Below, one piece after another: positions 31,305 through 64,000 of a DNA stretch of 64,000 nt; the stretch's first letter is position 1; each line of letters starts with the position of its first letter. Source of the stretch: Agelaius tricolor. Its lineage: Eukaryota > Chordata > Aves > Passeriformes > Icteridae. The translations under genes and the position numbers were made by a program. The notes beneath the pieces are model-generated. The model was given only the letters and a program-made list of their open reading frames with translations. It was not told where the DNA came from and did not search any database. The DNA lies in the NCBI GenBank assembly GCA_023055355.1, contig JALJCS010000055.1:1054001-1118000 (forward strand), given 5' to 3'.

Positions 31305-32615
31305 TCATCCCATTGATCCCATTGATCCCATCGATCCTATTGATGGCATCCCATTGATCCCATCCCATCCCATCCCATTGATCCCATCCCATTGATGGCA
31401 TCCCATTGATCCCATCCCATCCCATTGATCCTATTGATGGTACCCCATGGATCCTGTTGATCTTATTGATCCCATCCCATTGATCCCATTGATAGCATCC
31501 CAGTGATCCCATCCCATCCCATTGATCCCATTGATCCCATCGATCCTATTGATCCCATTGATGGCATCCCATTGATGGCATCCCATTGATGGCATCCCAT
31601 TGATCCCATCCCATCCCATTGATCCTATTGATGGTATCCCATGGATCCTGTTGATCTTATTGATCCCATCCCGTTGATCACATTGATCCTGTTGAATCCT
31701 ATTGATCCCATTGATAGCATCCCATTGATCCCATCCATCCCATTGATCCTGTCCCATTGATCCCATTGATCCCATCCCATTGATCCTATTGATCCCATTG
31801 ATCCCATTGATCCTATTGATCCAATGCCATTGATCCCATCGATCCTATCAATCCCATTGATCCCATCTCATCCATCCCATCGATCCCATTGATCCTATTG
31901 ATCCCATCCCATCAATCCCATTGATCCTGTTGGTCCTATTGATCCCATCCCATTGATCCCATCAATCCCATTGATCACATGCCATCCCATCCCATTGATC
32001 CCTTCCCATTGATCCCATTGATCCCATCCCATCTCATTGATCTCATTGATCACATGCCATCCCACTGATCCCATCCCATTCCACTGATCCCATGGATCCC
32101 ATTGGTCCCATTGATCCCATGGATCCCATACCATCCCCTTGATCCTCTTGATACAATTGATCCCATCTCATCCATCCCATCGATCCCATCAATCCCATCC
32201 CATTGATCCTGTTGGTCCTATTGATCCCATCCCATTGATCCCATCAATCCCATTAATCCCATCCCATCTCATTGATCCCATTGATCACATGCCATCCCAT
32301 TGATCCCATCCCATCCCATTGATCCCTTCCCATTGATCCCATCCCATCTCATTGATCTCATTGGTCACATACCATCCCATTGATCCCATCCCATCGATCC
32401 TGTCCCATTGATCCCATTGATCCCATCCCATTGATCCTATCAATCCCATTGATCCTGTTGAGCCCATCGATCCCATACCATCCCTTTGATCCTATTGATC
32501 CAATTGATCCCATCCCATTGATCCCATTGATCCCATCCCATTGATCCCATCCCATTGATCCCATTGATCCAATTGATCCCATCCCATTGATCCCATTGAT
32601 CCCATTGACCCCACC
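31305..32615. repeat. CCCATTGATC (GATCCCATTG)n microsatellite, about 1.3 kb
   Basis: Units of 10 and 5 bp (CCCATTGATC, CCATC) form higher-order units of 100-300 bp, for example near 31420-31500 and 31610-31700. GATC occurs in almost every unit. Open frames rich in Met/Gly/Trp/Asp are by-products. Confidence 0.96.
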
Positions 32616-32800
32616 CCATGGGATGCAGTTCCAGGGGTTCCCGTGCCCCCATCCCCTGTGCTGCCCCCCCAGGCTGTCCCGTGCCCTCGGGGACCCTCAG
32701 GACCTGGCGTCGCTCTCCAGGTTCTGTCCTGGGGACACCAAACTCTGCCCTGGCCTTGGCAGGGATGGCAATCCCGGCAATAGAAATCCTGGGGTGCCCC

Positions 32801-33247
32801 TGTGAGGGGGGGTTTGAGGGTCCCCAGGACCAGGGGAGAGATGAGAATCTTGGCTCCATGTTTCAGAAGGCTGATTTATTATTATATATATATATTATAT
32901 TAAATATATATCATAAAACATATATCATAAAACAATAAACAATATATTATATATAAAGATATATCATAAAATAATAAATATACTAAAAGAAAGAGAAAGG
33001 AGACATCAGAAGGCTGGACAAGAATGAATAATAAAAACCCATGACTGCTCAGAGCCTCGACACAGCTGGACCATGATTGGTCACTGAGTAAAAACAATCC
33101 ACATGGAACCAATCAAAGCTGCACCTGTTGCTCAACCATCTCCAGACCACATTCCAAGCAATCAGATAATTAGCATTTACATTTCTTTTCTGAGGCTTCT
33201 CAGGAGAAAATCCCAGTGAAAGCATTTTCATCAAATATCCCAGTGAC
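32801..33247. mobile_element. Solo LTR, passerine endogenous-retrovirus type
   Basis: It begins TGTGAGGGGG, passes TCCATGTTTCAGAAGGCTGA and an A/T tract (32875-32990), then CACATGGAACCAATCAAAGC and GAGGCTTCTCAGGAGAAAAT, and ends CAGTGACA. The word order matches LTRs that are abundant in songbird genomes (family by memory only). TG...CA ends are present. I could not confirm a target duplication. Confidence 0.7.
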
Positions 33248-33344
33248 ACCACTGCAGGCTGCTCCCAGTGCCAGGGGCTCCAGAAATGCTGCAGCTTCCA
33301 TTTGGGGTCGGGATCCTGCCCCCTGTTTTAGTTTTATTATTTGT

Positions 33345-33348
33345 AGTA

Positions 33349-33413
<65 letters not shown>
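33345..33413. repeat. (AAT)n microsatellite
   Basis: About 22 uninterrupted AAT units in POU6F1 intron DNA. Confidence 0.97.
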
Positions 33414-33419
<6 letters not shown>

Positions 33420-33643
33420 CCCTGGATTTTGGGAGTCAGGGTGCTGAAGGTGGGAAGGAAATCAGGGATTGAGGAATTCCACCTTGGCTTCGTGGCTGCT
33501 CCCTGCACCTTACTGGGGAAAACAGGGCAAAACCAGGGAAATAGGGCAAAACCAGGGAAATTGTTCCTTTTAGTGCTGCAAAAAGGAGTTAAACTGGCAG
33601 CAAACCTGTGGCCAACTGGTTTGGGGTTTTCCCTGATGGAGCG

Positions 33644-33644
<1 letters not shown>

Positions 33645-33695
<51 letters not shown>

Positions 33696-34029
33696 TATTA
33701 TTATTATTATTATTACTATTACTATTACTATTATTACTATTATTACTATTATTATTTTTGTTTTATTTTTATTATTTCTTTATTATTATTATTTTATTAA
33801 TATTATCTTTATTATGTTTTGGTTTACTATTATTATTATCATTATCATCATTATCATAATCATTACCATGTTTTGGGTTTATTTTTATTGCATTATCATT
33901 ATTATTTGTTTATTATTATTATTATCATTATTATGTTTTGTTTTACTATTATTATAGTTATCATTATTATGTTTTGGTTTTATTGTTATTTGGTTTTATT
34001 AATTTTTAATTATTATAGTTATCATTATG

Positions 34030-34097
<68 letters not shown>

Positions 34098-34098
34098 G
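33645..34098. repeat. (AAT)n-(ATT)n-(AAT)n compound microsatellite
   Basis: AAT units (33645-33695) are followed at once by ATT/TTACTA units with TTATGTTTTG interruptions (33696-34030), then AAT again (34030-34096). Adjacent complementary tracts can form a long A/T hairpin. Confidence 0.93.
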
Positions 34099-34099
34099 C

Positions 34100-34690
34100 A
34101 CCAAAACACAATAATGATGGGTCCAACTTTTGGACCCATCTCTGCCTCATCAACACTTAATTAACATGGAAATTAAATCCACATGGAGACTAGGAGCATC
34201 CTAAATATCCTTCTCTCACCTTTTTCCCCCTCTTTCTTTATTTTTAATATTTTTATTAATATTTTATGCATTTTATGCCTTCCCTCCATCTGTTGCTCCA
34301 TGGCTGCTCCTCCCTGCCTGCCCTCACCACCATCTGCATAAATTATTTGTCACATTAAATGCCAAAAAATGCCCCAAAAAGTGTGAAAATCGGGATGTGT
34401 GATGGGGAAAGGATCTGGAGCTGGATGCCCACCTGCATCCAGCCTGGAATCACAAATGTCTGATTAATTGGCTCATTAATTAGTCTTCTCTCCCGGGTTA
34501 TTTGTGTCTCCTCCCAGCAGCAGCAGCAGCAGAGAGAAATCCAAGGATTTCTCCTTGAAACTTTCCTGTTTCTCCTGACTGAGTCACCTTTCCCCAAACT
34601 CCTCCTTTTGGGGGGGTCTTTAGGGGGGGATCCTGGGGCTCCCAGGTTTTTGGGGAGCAGGGGAGCAGCCAGAGCTCGGCACGGGAACAT
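34100..34690. other. Intronic single-copy stretch, no gene seen
   Basis: Mixed-composition DNA with a CAGCAGCAGCAGCAG run (34515-34531). No exon-like conserved frame, terminal repeat or array was recognised. Confidence 0.5.
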
Positions 34691-34729
34691 CTCCAATGTT
34701 TTGTGTCCCTCCAGGCCAGAGACCCAGGG

Positions 34730-36105
34730 ACCCCAAAGCTCGGAGAAGCCCCGGGAGCTGCAGCCCCAAAACCAGGAGGGGCAGAATCCCAGAGAGCCGG
34801 ACCCCAGAGACCCCAAAAACTGGAGCCCAGAGACCCCAAAACCCAGAGAACCAGAGCCCAGGCACCCCAAAACCCAGAGAACCAGAGCCCAGGCACCCCA
34901 TAACCTGCAGAGCCAGAGCTCAAAGACAGCAAAACCAGAGTCCAGAGACCCCAAAACCAGGAGGGGCTGAACCCCAGAGAGCCGGAACCCAGAGAGCCCA
35001 AAAAACAGAGCCCAGAGACCCCAAAACCCAGAGCCCAGAGACCCCAAATCCTACAGAACCGGAGCCCAGAGACCCCAAATCCTGCAGAGCCGGAGCCCAG
35101 AGACCCTGAAACCCAGAGAGCCAGAGCCCAGAGACCCTGAAACCCAGAGCTCACAGACCCCAAAACCAGAGAGCCAGAGCACAGACACCCCAAAACCTGC
35201 ACAGCTGGAGCACAGATATCCCAAAACCCAGAGAGCCAGAGCCCAGAGACCATAAATCCTGCAGAGCCAGAGAGCAGAGACCATAAATCCTGCAGAACCA
35301 GAGCCCAGAGACCTGAAAACCAGAGAGCCAGAGCCCAGAGACCCCAAAACCTGCACAGCTGGAGCCCAGAGACCCTAAAAACCGGAGCCCAGCAGAGACC
35401 CCAAAACCAGAAAGCCGGAGCCCAGAGACCCTAAAACCTGCACAGCCGGAGCTCAGAGACCCCAAAATCCAGAGCTCAGAGACCCCGAAACCAGAGAGCC
35501 AGAAACCAGATACCCCAAATCCTGCAGAGCCAGAGCCCAGAGACCCCAAAACCTGCACAGCCAGAGGTCAGAGACTCCAAATCCTGCAGAGTCGGAGCCC
35601 AGAGACCCTAAAACCCTGAGAGCCAGAGCCCAGAGACCCCAAAAACTGGAGAACCAGAGACCCCAAAACTGGAGAGCTGGAGCCCAGAGACCCCAAATCC
35701 TGAAGAGCCGGAGAACAGACACCCCAAAACCTGGACAGCCAGAGCCCAGAGACCCCAAAAGCAGGAGAACCGGAGCCCAGAGACCCTGAAACCCAGAGAA
35801 CCAGAGACCTGAAACCCAGAGAGTCGGAGCCCAGAGACCCCAAAACCCAGAAAGTCGGAGCACAGAGACCCCAAAACCCAGAAGGTCGGAGCCCAGAGAC
35901 CCCAAAACCCAGAAAGTCGGAGCACAGAGACCCCAAAACCCAGAAAGTCGGAGCACAGAGACCCCAAAACCCAGAAGGTCGGAGCCCAGAGACCCCAAAA
36001 CCCAGAGAGTCGGAGCACAGAGACCCCAAAACCCAGAGAGTCGGAGCCCAGAGACCCCAAAACCCAGAGAGTCGGAGCCCAGAGTTGCTGAGAGCTGCAG
36101 CCGGG
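34730..36105. repeat. About 31-bp minisatellite CAGAGACCCCAAAACC
   Basis: About 45 units of 28-34 bp (GAGCCCAGAGACCCCAAAAC, CCAGAGAGTCGGAG). The 3' part (35820-36085) is the most uniform, suggesting recent expansion at that end. It lies in the long POU6F1 5' intron. Confidence 0.95.
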
Positions 36106-36364
36106 ACAGCAGAGCCCTGAAACCCCGGGAGCTCTGAAACCTGGGAGCCCCCAGGAGCCCCAGCCCAGGCCGGGGGGCAGGAGCCACATCCAGCCCCGTG
36201 TGCAGAGGGAGGGGCCCTCACCCCGGCACGAGCAGTGGGTGAGTACCTGGGAGCCCCAGAATCCATGGGGTTCCCTTCATTTCCCCCTCCCCTTCCCCCT
36301 TTACCCTTCCCTGTCTGACGGGAGTGGGGCAGGGGAGGGGATGGTCCCACCTGGGACAGGGAGG

Positions 36365-36490
36365 AGCAGAAGCTTTCCCACCTTTCCCCACCTTTTCCTA
36401 CCTTTCCTCACCTTTCCCACCTTTTCCCACCTTTCCCCACCTTATCCCACCTTTTCCCACCTTTCCCCACCTTTTCCCACCTTTTCCAGC
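36365..36490. repeat. CCCACCTTTT repeat
   Basis: Twelve or so 10-bp units (CCTTTCCCAC, CTTTTCCCAC), homopyrimidine on the + strand apart from scattered A. It is a short array upstream of the first POU6F1 coding exon. Confidence 0.9.
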
Positions 36491-36904
36491 CTCGGGAGGA
36501 GGAAGGAGCTGCCGCAGGACTTTGGGGTGTTCCCCCAGATCCCTGGCAGCTCTCTGGGGCAGGTGAAGCCACCTGGGGGATGAATCCAGAGCCCACCCCC
36601 CCCCCGTGACTCCTGTCACCTGCTGAAGAAGTGTCCCCAACAGTTTGGGTCCCCTCAGGGACCACCAGGGGCTTAGGGGGTCAGCCAGGTGTCACCTGGA
36701 GATTTGGGGACCCTCTGTGGGCTCCAGAGAGGTGATTTCACCTGGCCCATCCAGGGATTTTAGGGTTTCAAAGGGGCTGAGAGGGGGTGAGAGGAAGCCC
36801 AGAACCCCAACTCCCCCCGGGGACCCCCAGGTTGGTGACAGCCCCTCGTTGTCCCCCGTGCAGCATGTGGCAGGTGTGACCCTGCCCACCTGTGCCAGGC
36901 CACC

Positions 36905-62253
<25,349 letters not shown>

Positions 62254-62279
62254 TAGTGGGAAGGGGCATGGCAGGAACT

Positions 62280-62990
62280 GGGATCCTGCCATGTGGGGAG
62301 AGGGATAATGGGGTCTGGGGTCCTTGGAAGGAGGAATAATGGGGTGAGAGGAGGGATAATGGGGTCTGGGGTCCCTGGGAGGAGGAATAAGGGGGTCTGG
62401 GGTCCCTGGGAGGAGGAATAACAGGGACTGCGGTCCCCTGGTAATAGTGGGGTCTGGAAAGTGTTGGGAAGAGAGATATCAGAGTGTGGGATCCCTGGGA
62501 AGAGAAATAACAAAGTGTGGGAGGAGATAAGAAGAACTGGGGGAGGAGATAAGAGGGAGTGTGGGAAAAGGGATAACGGGGGTCTGGGCTGAGGGGTTTG
62601 GGATCCCTGGGCAGAGGAATAACGGGAACTGGGAAGAGGGGTAACAGGGACTGGGGTTCTCTGGGATTAACAGGGACTTTCCCCTGGAAAGTGTTGGGAA
62701 GAGAAATAACAAAGTCTGGGATCCCTGGGCAGAGATAAGAGGGACTATGGGAAAAAGGGATAATGGGGCCTGAGATAAAGGGTCTGGGGTTCCTGGGCAG
62801 AGGAATAAGGGGAACTGGGAAGGGGGATAAGGGGACTGGGAAGAGGGATAACAGGGACAGGGAAAGGGGATAACAGGGAAATAGGAAGAGGGATAACAGG
62901 GACTGGGGTTTTCTGGGATAATCAGAGTCAGGGAACCACTGGGAGGAGGGAGCGCTGGGTCTGGGGTCCAGGGAAAAAGGGATAACAGGG
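62280..62990. repeat. GGATAACAGGGACTGGGG repeats
   Basis: Units AGAGGGATAATGGGGTCTGG, AGGAGGAATAA and GGGATCCCTGGGAAGAG are mixed, with about a 240-bp higher-order period (62450-62520 compared with 62690-62760). Confidence 0.88.
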
Positions 62991-62999
62991 GCTGGGGTC

Positions 63000-64000
63000 C
63001 CTGGGCACTGCAGGCTCTGGGTCCCCAGGCACAGTGGGCTCTGAGTTCCCCTGGGCACTGCAGGCTCTGGGGTCCCTGGGCACAGCAGGCCCTGTCCCTG
63101 GGCACAACAGGCTCTGGGATATGGGGGCACTGCAGGCTCTGGGATATGGGGGCACTGCAGGCTCTGGGATCCCTGGGCACTGCAGGCTCTGGGATATGGG
63201 GGCACTGCAGGCTCTGGGTTCATGGGCACTGCAGGCTCTGGGTCCCCAGGCACAGTGGGCTCTGGGATCTGGGGGCACTGCAGGCTCTGGGATCCCTGGG
63301 CAGGTTCCCCTGGGCACAGCAGGCTCTGGGCACAACAGGCTCTGGGTCCCCAGGCACAGCGGGCTCTGGGATATGGGGGCACAGCGGGCTCTGAGTTCCC
63401 CTGGACACGGTGGGCTCTGGGATATGGGGGCACTGCAGGCTCTGGGGTCCCCGGGCACGGTGGGCTCTGGGGTCCCTGGGCACAACAGGCTCTGGGATCT
63501 GGGGGCACTGCAAGCTCTGGGATATGGGGGCACTGCAGGGTCTGGGGTCCCTGGCCACAGTGGGCTCTGAGTTCCCCTGGGCACTGCAGGGTCTGGGGTC
63601 CCTTGGCACAGCAGGCCCTGTCCCCGGGCACAGCAGGCTCTGGGATATGGGGGCACTGCAGGCTCTGGGGTCCCTGGGCACTGCAGGCTCTGGGGTCCCT
63701 GGGCACTGCAGGCTCTGGGTTCATGGGCACGGTGGGCTCTGGGTCCCCAGGCACAGTGGGCTGGGTCCCTGGGCACTGCAGGCTCTGGGATCCGGGGGCA
63801 CTGCAGGCTCTGGGGTTCGCGGGCACAGTGGGCGCTGGGATCTGGGGGCACTGCAGGCTCTGGGTCCCTTGGCAGGTTCCCCTGGGCACAACAGGCTCTG
63901 GGCACTGCAGGCTCTGGGATATGGGGGCACAGCGGGCTCTGGGATATGGCGGCACTGCAGGCTCTGGGGTCCCTGGGCACGGTGGGCTCTGGGATATGGG
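63000..64000. repeat. GGGCACTGCAGGCTCTGGGAT minisatellite, continues past window end
   Basis: About 33 units of 26-34 bp (GGCACTGCAGGCTCTGGGAT, ATGGGG or CCCTGGGCA), with PstI-type CTGCAG in many units. The array runs to the last base, so the next POU6F1 exon (start of the POU domain) is outside. Long minus-strand open frames here are repeat products. Confidence 0.94.

Noticed and set aside
31305..32615. Met/Gly/Trp/Asp repeat protein on the minus strand
   Set aside because: It is a direct translation of the CCCATTGATC microsatellite, broken into many short frames.
36206..36238. 33-bp untranslated micro-exon of POU6F1 with consensus AG and GTGAGT
   Set aside because: Only the borders support it. 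Its sequence is GC-rich and unremarkable, and nothing else can be read from DNA alone.

Overview
Vertebrate nuclear DNA, most likely a songbird (passerine) microchromosome. Four spliced genes are recognised from exon translations, in the order and relative orientation known from human 12q13: BIN2 (+), SMAGP (+), DAZAP2 (-), POU6F1 (+). GC-rich exons, short introns full of minisatellites, and LTR sequences resembling passerine endogenous retroviruses support a gene-dense GC-rich bird chromosome. Species and chromosome are inferred, not shown.

Layout. 1-5,990: BIN2 from its second coding exon to its stop and poly(A) signal; the first exon lies upstream. 5,990-11,000: BIN2-SMAGP intergenic DNA, dominated by three tandem arrays. 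11,020-16,929: SMAGP, whose last intron holds two large inverted repeats and a solo LTR. 16,930-18,240: SMAGP 3' side, convergent with DAZAP2. 18,240-25,200: DAZAP2 on the minus strand, four coding exons and a CpG-rich promoter with a perfect CRE. 25,200-29,040: head-to-head DAZAP2/POU6F1 interval with an AT-rich island and a cluster of octamer (POU) motifs. 29,040-64,000: POU6F1, with an untranslated first exon, a long repeat-filled intron, and coding exons up to the segment before the POU-specific domain. The POU domain and homeodomain lie beyond the window.

The genes share no pathway: BIN2 is a membrane-bending N-BAR protein of blood cells, SMAGP a small epithelial adhesion glycoprotein, DAZAP2 a proline-rich adaptor, POU6F1 a transcription factor. 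What stands out is the DNA between exons. At least 30 tandem arrays are present. Some were seeded from functional sequence (a DAZAP2 exon/intron junction, the region of the SMAGP start exon) and some by expansion inside LTR elements. Other points: a coding frame shift at a C homopolymer in a POU6F1 exon, an in-frame CpG-island alternative first exon for POU6F1, a GC-AG intron in DAZAP2, and three elements with readable target-site duplications. No tRNA, rRNA or CRISPR was seen. All homology statements rest on reading and on knowledge of the human proteins, not on a search.
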